A stretch of DNA of 64,000 nt from an uncultured Bacteroidales bacterium (GTDB taxonomy: Bacteria; Bacteroidota; Bacteroidia; Bacteroidales; Paludibacteraceae): contig UQNE01000005.1 of assembly GCA_900542355.1 (NCBI GenBank), forward strand, positions 1 to 64,000, given 5' to 3'. A program made the position numbers and the translations under genes. Each line of letters opens with the position of its first letter. Position 1 is the stretch's first letter. This document shows positions 53,470 through 62,744 of the stretch, piece by piece. The notes below the pieces were generated by a model. It searched no databases and was not told where the DNA came from. It saw only the letters and a list, made by a program, of their open reading frames with translations.

Positions 53470-54255
53470 ATGAGTATAGTGCCCAAGAGAATACGATACA
53501 CCTTATATATATTGTGTGCGATGTGCGCAACGGTTTGCGCACAAGAGACGGTTCGCCAACCGGATTTGCAAGTGGCAGATAATAGTTTCTTTGACCCGAC
53601 ACGCAAAGATAAGAAAAAAGATACCTATCAATTTGGGCTAGAGTATCGTATTGAGGCGGGGTATGTACAAGCCAACCAGCGCACCAACAACTATTCGTAT
53701 CCCGACATGTTCTTGCATGGTGCGCGTATCGGTGCCACTTTCACCTTTCTCCTTCCTATCCGTTTCAGTCTGCAGACCGGCGTACTCTACTCGATTGCTT
53801 ATGGCAGAAACGAGCAACATTGGCGCTCTATGGACGCAGCGAGCGTGCAGACCGAGTATATCCAACACCGCATATTGGAGCACAATCTGACTATCCCGGT
53901 GCGGTGCTACTACACCATACCGCTTTGGCGGCAACTGAACATGTTTTTCTATGGCGGTCCGCAGTTGCAGATAGGTTTGGCACAAAACGACTATATGCGG
54001 TTGCACCTAAGCGAAGGTACGCTCCAATGGCTACAGCAGCAGGACATCGCAACCGAGCCATACGACCGTTTGGGTAGCGGTGAACTCTACCGCACCAACA
54101 TCCAAATGGGCTTAGGCGGCGGCTTTGAATGGGACAGATACCGCCTGCAAGCGGGGTATGATTTCGGATTGAACAACCTGGTAAAAAACAAAATTATCGA
54201 CAGCCAGCATCTATGGGAATGGAGTTGGTATGTCAGTTTTAGTTATAAATTTTAA
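53470..54255 (+). CDS. Outer-membrane beta-barrel protein (PorT-like)
   Basis: The 261-residue protein has a signal peptide ending TVCAQ. Eight or so amphipathic strands follow, with typical turns (FGLEYRIEAGYVQANQ, GARIGATFTFLLPIRFSLQTG, LTIPVRCYYTIPL, FFYGGPQLQIGL), and it ends WSWYVSFSYKF with a terminal Phe as in outer-membrane proteins. This is the general outer-membrane beta-barrel/PorT-like fold; no specific function can be named. It lies just upstream of the TPP riboswitch and TonB receptor on the same strand but has its own promoter. Confidence 0.8.
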   Translation: MSIVPKRIRYTLYILCAMCATVCAQETVRQPDLQVADNSFFDPTRKDKKKDTYQFGLEYRIEAGYVQANQRTNNYSYPDMFLHGARIGATFTFLLPIRFSLQTGVLYSIAYGRNEQHWRSMDAASVQTEYIQHRILEHNLTIPVRCYYTIPLWRQLNMFFYGGPQLQIGLAQNDYMRLHLSEGTLQWLQQQDIATEPYDRLGSGELYRTNIQMGLGGGFEWDRYRLQAGYDFGLNNLVKNKIIDSQHLWEWSWYVSFSYKF

Positions 54256-54274
54256 TTCACTTACAAAGAACTTT

Positions 54275-54350
54275 CGTTCAGATTCGTTCGGGGTGCCGAG
54301 ACGGCTGAGATTAAACCCGTGGAACCTGCACAGGTAATTCTGTAGAGGGA
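54275..54350 (+). promoter_or_regulatory. TPP (THI-box) riboswitch
   Basis: The stretch contains the aptamer core blocks in order: TCGGGGTGCCGAGACGG, GGCTGAGATTAAACCCGT, GGAACCTGCACAGGTAA and TTCTGTAGAGGGA. They match the conserved GGGGUGC, CUGAGA, ACCC, GAACCUG and GUAGGGA elements. The last conserved segment ends 2 nt before the ATG at 54353 and contains the purine-rich ribosome site. Binding of thiamine pyrophosphate should therefore block translation directly, with no need for a terminator. Confidence 0.95.
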
Positions 54351-54352
54351 AA

Positions 54353-56641
54353 ATGAAAAAAAACTACTTTCTGGGAGTTTGCTGTTTGTCGGCAACACTC
54401 ATGGTAGGCAGCGTACAGGGCTACGCCGCCGATTCGTCTGCTAAAGACACGCTAACGATTGTGATGAACCAAATGGAGGACATCCATGTGGTAGCACAAC
54501 GAGTACAACAAACCACGACCAACCACGAGGTCATCTCTCACGAGGTTCTCAACCGTGAGAACACGGGGCAGAACCTGCCTTACCTGTTATCCACGGTGCC
54601 GGCCTTGCAGATTACGAGCGATGATGGTCTGGGTGTGGGCTACACCTATTTCCGTGTGCGCGGCACCGACCACACGCGTATCAATATGACGGTGAACGAT
54701 GTGCCCCTCAACGACCAAGAGAGCCAAACCGTTTTTTGGGTAAATATGACCGATATGGCAGCCTCGATGTCGAGCATCGATGTGCAACGCGGTGTAGGTA
54801 CATCCACCAACGGTAGTGCTTCGTTCGGTGCTTCGCTGAATATGCAAACGGGTGATAATGACACCGTTAGCCACTTTACACTCGGTTTCAACGGCGGTAT
54901 GTACAATACCTTCCGCGAGATGGTATCAGCACATGTGGTACTGCCCAACAACTGGCGTGCGAACGCGCGTTTCAGCAAGGTAAACTCTGACGGTTTTCTC
55001 TATCGTACCAATTCTGACCTCTATTCGTACTATGGTGATTTGGGTTGGTATGGACAGCAGACACAAGTGATCGCGCGTTTCTTCGGTGGTAAGGAAAAGA
55101 CCGGTATGGGTTGGGACGGCGTAACCAAAGATGTGGCTTATGGGTTGAATGGTGCAGACCGTCGCTACAACCCGGCAGGCGAGTACACGGACGATAACGG
55201 CGAAACAAAGTACTACGACAACCAAACGGACAACTACGCACAACAGCATGCGCAACTGGCTATCAACCATCGCTTTAACCCTAATTGGAGCCTCAACACC
55301 ACACTCCACTACACCCACGGCGGCGGCTACTACGAGCAATACAAAAAGAAAAAGTTCAGTTATTGGGGCTTGCAAGATCGCCGCGATGAGGACGGCGAGA
55401 AGATAAAAGCCCTCGGACTGTATCGCAAATACCTCGATAACCATTTCTTCGGTGCAGTGATGTCGACTAAGTATGTATCGGAGCCTGTAGATGCACAGAT
55501 TGGCGTTGCCGCCAACGACTATATGGGTTCGCACTTCGGTACGCTCAACTACCTGCACGACTCGGTGTATGGCGGAATGATACCGGTGAACTACGAGTAC
55601 TACCGCAACCGAGCCAACAAAGTGGACGCCAATATCTACGCGAAAGCCAACTGGCGCGTCATCAACCGTGCGCAAGAGACCTTGAGTCTCTATGCCGACC
55701 TGCAGTATCGGTATGTCCGCTATTCGCGCAACGGTATCAACGATGAGGATATGGAAGACCTGCCTCTGACGGTGAACTACCACTTCTTCAACCCGAAAGC
55801 CGGTTTGACCTACCAAAACCACGGGCATTTGCTCTATGGTAGTTTTGCTATGGCTAACCGCGAGCCGAGCCGCAACAACTACAAAGAGAATGTCATCTAC
55901 GATGCTACGACAGGTGAACTGAAAGGTCTGCCTAACCCCGAGGTGCTCTACGACTATGAGTTGGGCTACACCTACTCGCACCCGCGCTTCACCATCGGTG
56001 CTAACTTCTACTTTATGGACTACGACGACCAGTTGGTGCTGACCGGGCGTATCAACGATGTGGGTGCACAATCGACTAAGAATGTAAAAGACTCGTATCG
56101 TATGGGTATGGAACTGACGGCAGGCGTGAAGATACTCGATTGGTTCCGTTGGGACGGCAACTTCGTGCTCTCGCGCAACAAAATCCTCAACTACACCGAT
56201 GTCATCACACGCTACGACAAGGACTTTAATTGGCTCGGCGAGGAGGAAGTTAACCTAAAAGAAACTACGATTGCTTTCTCGCCTATGATCACGGCTATGT
56301 CGCTCTTCACCTTTGATGTAGCAGGGTTTTTGGCTACGATACAGACCAATGTAACAAGCAAACAGTACCTCGACAACATGCAGAACGAGAGTGCCGCACT
56401 CAAGGCATTCACCACCACGAATGTGAACCTGCAATATCAGTTACCGATGACCAAATGGTGCGGGCGCAGCAATGTACCGCAGATCCGTTTGCTTTGCCAA
56501 CTCAACAACATCTTCGATATGAAATACGCCAGCAACGGCGGTAGCGACTATTCGTACACCGAAGACGGCATCGCATGCTGGCCTTGGTACTATGCGCAAG
56601 CGGGTATCAATGTGCACGCCGGTTTCGTAGTTAATTGGTAA
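54353..56641 (+). CDS. TonB-dependent receptor, probable thiamine uptake (OMthi-like)
   Basis: The 762-residue protein has a signal peptide and a plug domain (ENTGQNLPYLLSTVPALQIT, YTYFRVRGTDHTRINMTVND, VDVQRGVGTSTNGSASFGA-like). A 22-strand-type barrel follows, ending VHAGFVVNW with an aromatic C terminus. There is no N-terminal carboxypeptidase-like extension. The TPP riboswitch at the start codon implies repression when thiamine pyrophosphate is plentiful. This matches the riboswitch-controlled outer-membrane thiamine transporter of Bacteroides. No inner-membrane transporter (pnuT) or thiamine kinase gene follows. The substrate is inferred from the riboswitch. Confidence 0.92.
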   Translation: MKKNYFLGVCCLSATLMVGSVQGYAADSSAKDTLTIVMNQMEDIHVVAQRVQQTTTNHEVISHEVLNRENTGQNLPYLLSTVPALQITSDDGLGVGYTYFRVRGTDHTRINMTVNDVPLNDQESQTVFWVNMTDMAASMSSIDVQRGVGTSTNGSASFGASLNMQTGDNDTVSHFTLGFNGGMYNTFREMVSAHVVLPNNWRANARFSKVNSDGFLYRTNSDLYSYYGDLGWYGQQTQVIARFFGGKEKTGMGWDGVTKDVAYGLNGADRRYNPAGEYTDDNGETKYYDNQTDNYAQQHAQLAINHRFNPNWSLNTTLHYTHGGGYYEQYKKKKFSYWGLQDRRDEDGEKIKALGLYRKYLDNHFFGAVMSTKYVSEPVDAQIGVAANDYMGSHFGTLNYLHDSVYGGMIPVNYEYYRNRANKVDANIYAKANWRVINRAQETLSLYADLQYRYVRYSRNGINDEDMEDLPLTVNYHFFNPKAGLTYQNHGHLLYGSFAMANREPSRNNYKENVIYDATTGELKGLPNPEVLYDYELGYTYSHPRFTIGANFYFMDYDDQLVLTGRINDVGAQSTKNVKDSYRMGMELTAGVKILDWFRWDGNFVLSRNKILNYTDVITRYDKDFNWLGEEEVNLKETTIAFSPMITAMSLFTFDVAGFLATIQTNVTSKQYLDNMQNESAALKAFTTTNVNLQYQLPMTKWCGRSNVPQIRLLCQLNNIFDMKYASNGGSDYSYTEDGIACWPWYYAQAGINVHAGFVVNW

Positions 56642-56667
56642 GATTTCTTTCGTTGATATTTTTCAGT

Positions 56668-56704
56668 AAAACGAGGTTGCCCCTAAACGAGGCAGCCTCG
56701 TTTT
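56668..56704 (+). terminator. Terminator of the TonB receptor gene
   Basis: AAAACGAGGTTGCC...GGCAGCCTCGTTTTTTT is a long GC-rich stem with a T tract, about 27 bp past the stop. The spacer 56705-57039 holds a family B repeat and no recognised gene. Confidence 0.92.
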
Positions 56705-56792
56705 TTTGCATGGGATGTTGTATCGGAAGCCAATGCTTAGGATGTTGTATTTTTCTCCATTTTGAGTAGCATGAGGGGTGTTTTGCGAGGGC

Positions 56793-56828
56793 TTAGGTCT
56801 CGATTAGGTCTCGACTATAGTTCGACAA
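56793..56828. repeat. Intergenic repeat family B copy
   Basis: TTAGGTCTCGATTAGGTC followed by TCGACTATAGTTCGACAA, matching the copies at 9610 and 33259 with a few substitutions. Confidence 0.75.
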
Positions 56829-57039
56829 AAACAGCAGTAGGAAAAACAGAACATTACTTCTACAAATGGTTCCCATAGCCACCCTTGTGCACAGCGAAGA
56901 GCAGGACACATTAATTGCCATTGGACATTCATTTTCTGCGTTGCGTGTAGTGCCTTATGGATCAACAGTCGTTAAAAACCACATAGAACAACAAAAATGC
57001 TCAGTTTTGTTATGGTTTCGCAAAATAACACCAAATATA

Positions 57040-57070
57040 TTGCATAAGTGCGGCTTTTTTTGTATCTTTG
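57040..57070 (+). promoter_or_regulatory. cysS promoter
   Basis: TTG (57040-57042), 20 bp and TATCTTTG (57063-57070); leader of about 18 nt. Confidence 0.7.
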
Positions 57071-57094
57071 CAGCGAAAAATAAAATAGAGGATT

Positions 57095-58558
57095 ATGCTA
57101 CAAATCTATAACACGCTCACGCGTCAGAAAGAGTATTTCCGCCCTTTGCACGAAGGGCGAGTAGGTATGTATGTATGCGGTCCGACCGTCTATGGGGATG
57201 CCCATCTGGGACACGCGCGGCCTGCCATTACCTTCGACTTGCTATATCGCTACTTGATGTATCTCGGATATAAAGTGCGCTATGTTCGCAACATCACCGA
57301 TGTAGGACACCTGGAGCACGATGCGGACGAAGGCGAGGATAAGATAGCCAAGAAAGCACGCTTGGAGCAGTTGGAACCGATGGAGGTGGCGCAATACTAT
57401 ATAAACCGCTACCACCACGATATGGAGTTGCTGAATGTGTTGCCGCCGTCGATTGAACCTCATGCGAGCGGACATATCATTGAGCAGATTGCTTTCATAC
57501 AGAAGATTATCGACCACGGCTACGCATATATTGTGAACGGTAGCGTGTATATGGATGTAGAGAAATACGCCAAAGATTTCCCCTATGGCAAACTCTCGGG
57601 ACGCAACCTGGAGGACATCAAAACAGAGACGCGCGAACTGGACGGTCAGTCGGAAAAGAAACACAGTTACGATTTTGCGCTGTGGAAAAAAGCCGCACCC
57701 GAGCATATCATGCACTGGCCCAGCCCGTGGAGCGAAGGTTTCCCCGGTTGGCATATCGAGTGTTCCGCTATGGGTACGAAATACCTCGGCGAGGAATTTG
57801 ACATCCACGGTGGCGGAATGGACTTGATGTTTCCACACCACGAAGCAGAGATTGCGCAATCGTGTGCTGCATTGGGACACGACAGTGTACACTACTGGAT
57901 GCACAACAATATGATTACCATTGAGGGGAAGAAGATGGGTAAATCATACAATAACTTCATCACCCTTGAGCAGTTCTTCCACGGTGATCACCCGTTGCTG
58001 AGCCAACCTTTCTCACCGATGACAATCCGTTTCTTCATTCTAATGGCGCATTATCGTTCGACGGTAGATTTCTCGAGCGAAGCATTGGAGGCTGCGGAGA
58101 AAGGGTTTGCGCGTCTGCAGGAGGCTTATACACGCTTGATGAAACTGACACCGGGAGAGGTTAGCACAGTGGAGATTGCCAATCTACGCGAGCGTTGCCA
58201 AGAAGCCATGGATGATGATCTGAACTCACCGATTGTCATCTCACACTTATTCGATTCTGCTCGCGCAATTAACACCGTTTATGACGGCAAAGGCAGTATC
58301 AGCAAAGCCGATTTGGAGGAACTGCAATCGGTTTGGGAGACCTTTGCGGTAGATATTCTCGGTTTGCGTTTGGAAGACGGCGGCAGCGACAGCCGACAGA
58401 TGGCGGCTTATCACGGGGCTATCGATTTGTTGCTTGGTATCCGTTTGGATGCTAAACGGCAGAAAGACTGGGCAACGAGCGACCGCATACGCAACTCGCT
58501 GACAGAATTGGGCTTTAACATCAAAGATACAAAAGATGGCTTTGAGTGGAGTATCTGA
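57095..58558 (+). CDS. cysS: Cysteinyl-tRNA synthetase
   Basis: CysS charges tRNA-Cys. The 487-residue class I synthetase has the zinc ligand Cys28 in YVCGPTVYGDAH, the HIGH-like HLGH (37-40), WHIECSAM and HGGGMDLMFPHHEAEIAQ with further zinc ligands. The KMSKS-type loop is KMGKS. It is the first gene of a pair with the DUF5715-like lipoprotein, which starts 13 bp after its stop. Confidence 0.98.
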   Translation: MLQIYNTLTRQKEYFRPLHEGRVGMYVCGPTVYGDAHLGHARPAITFDLLYRYLMYLGYKVRYVRNITDVGHLEHDADEGEDKIAKKARLEQLEPMEVAQYYINRYHHDMELLNVLPPSIEPHASGHIIEQIAFIQKIIDHGYAYIVNGSVYMDVEKYAKDFPYGKLSGRNLEDIKTETRELDGQSEKKHSYDFALWKKAAPEHIMHWPSPWSEGFPGWHIECSAMGTKYLGEEFDIHGGGMDLMFPHHEAEIAQSCAALGHDSVHYWMHNNMITIEGKKMGKSYNNFITLEQFFHGDHPLLSQPFSPMTIRFFILMAHYRSTVDFSSEALEAAEKGFARLQEAYTRLMKLTPGEVSTVEIANLRERCQEAMDDDLNSPIVISHLFDSARAINTVYDGKGSISKADLEELQSVWETFAVDILGLRLEDGGSDSRQMAAYHGAIDLLLGIRLDAKRQKDWATSDRIRNSLTELGFNIKDTKDGFEWSI

Positions 58559-58571
58559 GAGAGGTAGGCTG

Positions 58572-59243
58572 ATGACTACGAAACATATTGTAAGAACCGC
58601 TCTAATGGCGGTTCTTATTGTGTTGGTTTCTTGCGGCCAAAGCACGAAGGAAGAGAGTGTGCAGGAAGGACAATTGGTCGCCTATCCGGGGCGCACCTTC
58701 AGTTACAGTCAGAAGTTCAACGACGGGCAAAAGAAGCAAATGGCTGCCGCAAAACAATGCGGAATCAGCCAACCGCTTGTCAATAGAAAAGAGGCAGAGC
58801 AAATGCAAGGCAGACTACAGCGCGTAAAGACGACCGGCAACTACATCGTAGATCCATTGGAACACTCGGTACCCTACCTTGTACCGAAAGCCGCAGACGA
58901 ACTGAACCGTATCGGTGAAGGCTTTGCCGACATCCTGCAACGCAACGGATTGCCTCATTACCAATTTCATATCAGCAGTATCTTACGCACCCAAGAGGAC
59001 ATCCAACTGCTACAAAAGAGCGGAAACTACAATGCCGTAACCACCTCGTGCCATTGCTACGGCACTACTTTTGACATTGCCTACACCCATTTTACCAAGA
59101 CTTCCGATACGGCTGATTATATGACGGAAGACAACCTAAAACTGGTACTCGGGCAGGTACTGCTCAATGAACAACGGGCAGGGCATATCTATGTAAAATA
59201 CGAATACAAACAGGCTTGTTTTCACATCACCGTGCGGCCATAA
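58572..59243 (+). CDS. LAS-type (M15-like) peptidase-related lipoprotein, DUF5715-like
   Basis: The 223-residue product has a lipoprotein signal with Cys21. Its C-terminal domain carries SCHCYGTTFD (159-168). That fits the SxHxxGxxxD zinc motif of LAS metallopeptidases (His161, Asp168), and a His in the final ACFHITVRP is placed where the third zinc ligand normally lies. With SSILRTQEDIQLLQKSGNYN before it, the layout resembles DUF5715, a Bacteroidetes family. An envelope peptidase, perhaps acting on peptidoglycan cross-links, is plausible. The start at 58572 gives the signal peptide. It is cotranscribed with cysS. Confidence 0.8.
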   Translation: MTTKHIVRTALMAVLIVLVSCGQSTKEESVQEGQLVAYPGRTFSYSQKFNDGQKKQMAAAKQCGISQPLVNRKEAEQMQGRLQRVKTTGNYIVDPLEHSVPYLVPKAADELNRIGEGFADILQRNGLPHYQFHISSILRTQEDIQLLQKSGNYNAVTTSCHCYGTTFDIAYTHFTKTSDTADYMTEDNLKLVLGQVLLNEQRAGHIYVKYEYKQACFHITVRP

Positions 59244-59342
59244 CCACTGCGATTGTGATTGCATAGTTGCTTTTAGAGTGCGCAGTTGCGCATTCTTTTT
59301 TTGTATGTACATCGAGGTAAACTATACGGATTAACACAAAGA

Positions 59343-59367
59343 AAAGACCGCCTTGCGAGCGGTCTTT
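59343..59367 (-). terminator. tRNA-Phe terminator
   Basis: On the minus strand AAAGACCGC...GCGGTCTTT is followed by TCTTTG, directly after the tRNA 3' end. It may also stop plus-strand transcripts of the preceding gene. Confidence 0.82.
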
Positions 59368-59368
59368 G

Positions 59369-59441
59369 TGGTACCTCTTGGAGTTGAACCAAGGACACAT
59401 GGATTTTCAGTCCATTGCTCTACCACCTGAGCTAAGGTACC
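59369..59441 (-). tRNA. tRNA-Phe (anticodon GAA)
   Basis: A 73-nt cloverleaf: acceptor GGTACCT/AGGTACC, D arm AGCTCAGGTGGTAGAGC, anticodon stem ATGGA/TCCAT with loop CTGAAAA, and T arm CTTGG-TTCAACT-CCAAG. The discriminator is A and CCA is not encoded. Confidence 0.95.
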
Positions 59442-59496
59442 TTGCGCTTTTCTTTGTCGCGCCCGACTAGTAGGGCATATCGGCGAAAAGCGAGTG

Positions 59497-59528
59497 CAAA
59501 GGTACTGCTTTTTTCTGACATAACCAAA
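59497..59528 (-). promoter_or_regulatory. tRNA-Phe promoter
   Basis: TTTGG (59528-59524), then TACCTTTG (59504-59497) on the minus strand with standard spacing. Confidence 0.78.
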
Positions 59529-59589
59529 TGTTTTGCCACTTTTTTTTGCAAATCTATGCACTTTTCCGTTATTTTCGGTAGCAGTCTCG

Positions 59590-62430
59590 TCAGAAGAGAC
59601 TCAACTGGTCATCTTCAGCCGATTCTTTGTGGACAGGTTTCGTGTCATCGGGGACATCACCGTTGATAGTAAAAGGCACGCCATCTACCTCGGTGGTAGC
59701 ATCACCATGGGTATCGGGTGCATTATCCTCATCGGTCTCTTCGACGACAGATTCTTCGGGTTGCTCTGCCGGAGGCGGTGTGATATCATCGATAGAAGCG
59801 ACCTCGAGCGTGGTAATGCGTTTGCCCTTTGCTTTGGGCGATTTGGCATCGATAAAGTCTGCCATCACAACCTCCAGCGGTTCGCGTGCAGAGTCGGTAA
59901 ACGATACACGGAAGACGGCATCCTCACGATCGGAGAGCAAGACAATACGCGAATCGCGATTATCTCCAAGCATACTCTGTGGCTTGAAATTAGCATCATC
60001 TGCCAACGAGAAACGCTTGGCATAGAAATACTTTTGATCGGCATTCCACATTGCCAACGACCATACTTTCTCGGGTTGGAACTTCTCGATACGCAAGATA
60101 TTTTGGTCGAAATGCGCTGTCAGATCGAAGGTGGTAAGGTAGTAATCGCCCGTATTGGTGATAACTAAGATACGATCCTCGTCCCAGAACTCGCCCAAGT
60201 AATTGCCCTGTGCATCGTAGTTGATACGCAGCACATCGGGATCAAACCACACCTTGCGACCGCCTAAGGTAGAGTGTCCCTTCTGCTTGAGTGTAATGGA
60301 CTTGACCTCATATTTGGTCAGCACATTACCTCGCGCAGAGCGGCTCTTGACCGCCAACTCGCTCAAGTCCTTGCAGACTTCCATTTTTTTGAGGTGCAAA
60401 GCAGGTTTGAGTGCCACGCGTATCACCTCTGCTTCGCCATTGGGATTCGCCGTAAAATAGATGATTTTTGAGCCGGGTTTGCCTTGGGTAAGGTCGTACT
60501 CCTTATCGCGCGAAACGCCCATCACATTGAAGCGTTTCATATAGTAGATGCCACCCTTTCCATCGCGATATACTACATTGTACACCGTGCGATCATCGTT
60601 TTTCTTGAATATAGCAATGTGCAAAATGTCGGTACCGATAAAGAGTTTCTCCGCCACACGCATAATCTTGTACTTGCCGTCTTTGTGGAAGACAATCACA
60701 TCATCGATATCGGAGCAGTTGCAAAGGAACTCGTCTTTTTTGAGCCCTGTACCGATAAAGCCTTCCTCACGATTGATATAGAGTTTCTCGTTGGCCTCCA
60801 CCACTGTTTTGACATTGATATTTGCGAAATTGCGCACCTCAGTGCGACGGGGATAGCCGGCACCATATTTTTGTTTGAGGGACTCGAACCAAGATATAGT
60901 ATAGTCGGTAAGATGGCTGAGGTTATGCTCGGTTTGCTTAATCTTTTTCGCCAAGTCTTTCATCAGTTCATCGGCTTTTTTCGAGTCGAACTTCGTGATA
61001 CGAATCATTCGTATCTCAAACAGTTTCTCTATATCCTCAGTGCGTACCTCACGCAGGAGTTGCGGTTTCCACGGATCAAGTGCTTTATCGACAAAGGCAA
61101 TCAATTTATCCTTGTTGGGTGCCGTCTCATACCCCGACTCCTTATATATACGGTTCTCGATAAATATCTTCTCGAGCGAAGTGTAGAAATAGCGTTCCTC
61201 CAACTCGCTTTTCTCAATCTCCAATTCCCATCGGAGTAGCGACTTGGTATTCTCTGTTGAGAGGCTAAGTAGGTTGCTTACATTGGTAAAGATAGGCTTT
61301 TTATTCTCGATGACGCAGCAGTTGGGGGATATATTGACCTCGCAATCGGTAAACGCATACAATGCATCGATCGCCTTATCGGACGAACTGCCCGGGGCAA
61401 GTTGAACCACGATACGCGCCGTTTCCGCTGTAAAATCGTCCACCTTACGAATCTTAATCTTGCCTTTCTGATTAGCACGCAAGATTGTCTCAATGATCTT
61501 AGATGTAGTAGTGCCAAAAGGTATCTCGGTGATGATGAGTGTCTTATTATCGTCCGCTTTTTGGATTTTAGCACGAATCTTTATCACACCACCACGCTCA
61601 CCATCATTGTATCGGCTGACATCTATCTCGCCCCCTGTGGGAAAATCAGGGTAAAGCACAAAGTCCTCACCACGCAAGTACGCCAACGACGCATCACATA
61701 GTTCGCAGAAGTTGTGCGGAAGTATCTTTGAATTGAGTCCGACAGCAATACCCTCTACGCCTTGTGCGAGCAGCAAAGGGAACTTCACCGGCAGATGAAC
61801 AGGCTCTTTCTTGCGCCCGTCATAAGAGAGCATCCATTTGGTTGTCTTCGGGTTGAACACCGTATCTAATGCAAACTTGCTCAATCGTGCCTCAATATAA
61901 CGGGGTGCCGCTGCGCCATCGCCGGTAAGGATATTACCCCAGTTACCCTGACAGTCGATGAGCAGGTCTTTCTGACCGAGTTGCACCAAAGCATCGCCTA
62001 TACTGGCATCGCCATGGGGGTGATACTGCATGGTCTGTCCGACGATATTTGCCACCTTATTCATCTTGCCGTCGTCCACGCATTTCATTGCGTGCAATAT
62101 ACGGCGTTGTACAGGTTTCAAACCATCCTCGATGGCAGGTACGGCACGCTCCAAGATGACATACGACGCATAATCCAAGAACCAATCTTGATACATACCC
62201 GTAAGATGATACTTGATAGCATCATTGAACGACTCGGGTTTGTAAGTAGAATGCGCCTCAGCGGGAGCAGCATCTTCGACAGAGTCGGCTGTTCCGTTGT
62301 CTGTTGCCTCTTGCGATGCCGAGTCTTGTGATTCTGTTTGCGAACCGAGATCCTCGTTTAGAGCGGAAGCAGTATCGTTGCTTTCCGATTGCGGTGAATC
62401 CGGTGTTTGCAACTCGTCGTCATCTTTCAT
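59590..62430 (-). CDS. parC: DNA topoisomerase IV subunit A (GyrA/ParC family)
   Basis: ParC is the cleavage subunit that unlinks daughter chromosomes. The 946-residue protein has an acidic, disordered N-terminal extension of about 64 residues and the breakage-reunion domain with catalytic Tyr178 in GDGAAAPRYIEARL. The quinolone-region block YHPHGDASIGDAL and a C-terminal beta-pinwheel follow. The last five residues are QLSLF, a match to the sliding-clamp binding pentapeptide. No GyrA box is evident in the pinwheel, so I call it ParC rather than GyrA. The partner parE is not in this window. Confidence 0.93.
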   Translation of the reverse strand: MKDDDELQTPDSPQSESNDTASALNEDLGSQTESQDSASQEATDNGTADSVEDAAPAEAHSTYKPESFNDAIKYHLTGMYQDWFLDYASYVILERAVPAIEDGLKPVQRRILHAMKCVDDGKMNKVANIVGQTMQYHPHGDASIGDALVQLGQKDLLIDCQGNWGNILTGDGAAAPRYIEARLSKFALDTVFNPKTTKWMLSYDGRKKEPVHLPVKFPLLLAQGVEGIAVGLNSKILPHNFCELCDASLAYLRGEDFVLYPDFPTGGEIDVSRYNDGERGGVIKIRAKIQKADDNKTLIITEIPFGTTTSKIIETILRANQKGKIKIRKVDDFTAETARIVVQLAPGSSSDKAIDALYAFTDCEVNISPNCCVIENKKPIFTNVSNLLSLSTENTKSLLRWELEIEKSELEERYFYTSLEKIFIENRIYKESGYETAPNKDKLIAFVDKALDPWKPQLLREVRTEDIEKLFEIRMIRITKFDSKKADELMKDLAKKIKQTEHNLSHLTDYTISWFESLKQKYGAGYPRRTEVRNFANINVKTVVEANEKLYINREEGFIGTGLKKDEFLCNCSDIDDVIVFHKDGKYKIMRVAEKLFIGTDILHIAIFKKNDDRTVYNVVYRDGKGGIYYMKRFNVMGVSRDKEYDLTQGKPGSKIIYFTANPNGEAEVIRVALKPALHLKKMEVCKDLSELAVKSRSARGNVLTKYEVKSITLKQKGHSTLGGRKVWFDPDVLRINYDAQGNYLGEFWDEDRILVITNTGDYYLTTFDLTAHFDQNILRIEKFQPEKVWSLAMWNADQKYFYAKRFSLADDANFKPQSMLGDNRDSRIVLLSDREDAVFRVSFTDSAREPLEVVMADFIDAKSPKAKGKRITTLEVASIDDITPPPAEQPEESVVEETDEDNAPDTHGDATTEVDGVPFTINGDVPDDTKPVHKESAEDDQLSLF

Positions 62431-62541
62431 GATTATGCCTTGGGTATTGTGATTATACGATAAAACCTATCCCCGAAGTTTCCCCTGAGGACAGATTAGA
62501 CTTATAGACCTGCAACCCATTGTATTGCAGGCAAATGCGCA

Positions 62542-62709
62542 TCAGTTGATATACTTATTGAGTAGGATGTATGCAACGATACCAACCCCCTCAAATATGA
62601 TACCGCAAACGAGTAGCCAGTTCTGCTGGATAGCATATTGATACACCACAAAGAAAACAACGCCTATCAACAACAAGATGACGCCTAAGTATTTAAGAAA
62701 TGCTTTCAT
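62542..62709 (-). CDS. 55-residue two-helix membrane protein
   Basis: A short gene encodes MKAFLKYLGVILLLIGVVFF followed by a turn (YQYAIQQNW) and a second hydrophobic helix ending YILLNKYIN. It has its own consensus promoter about 35 bp upstream and lies 111 bp ahead of parC on the same strand. Two membrane-spanning helices and nothing else can be seen. Similar tiny membrane proteins are common in Bacteroidetes and are uncharacterised. The coding status is supported by the promoter, the ATG and the clean hydrophobic pattern. Confidence 0.8.
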   Translation of the reverse strand: MKAFLKYLGVILLLIGVVFFVVYQYAIQQNWLLVCGIIFEGVGIVAYILLNKYIN

Positions 62710-62744
62710 GTACTTTATATTTTGTATTCTACAAAATTCGCTTG

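Noticed and set aside
54926..56071. 381-codon minus-strand open frame opposite the TonB receptor
   Set aside because: Antisense shadow; Val/His-rich translation typical of reverse frames, no promoter.
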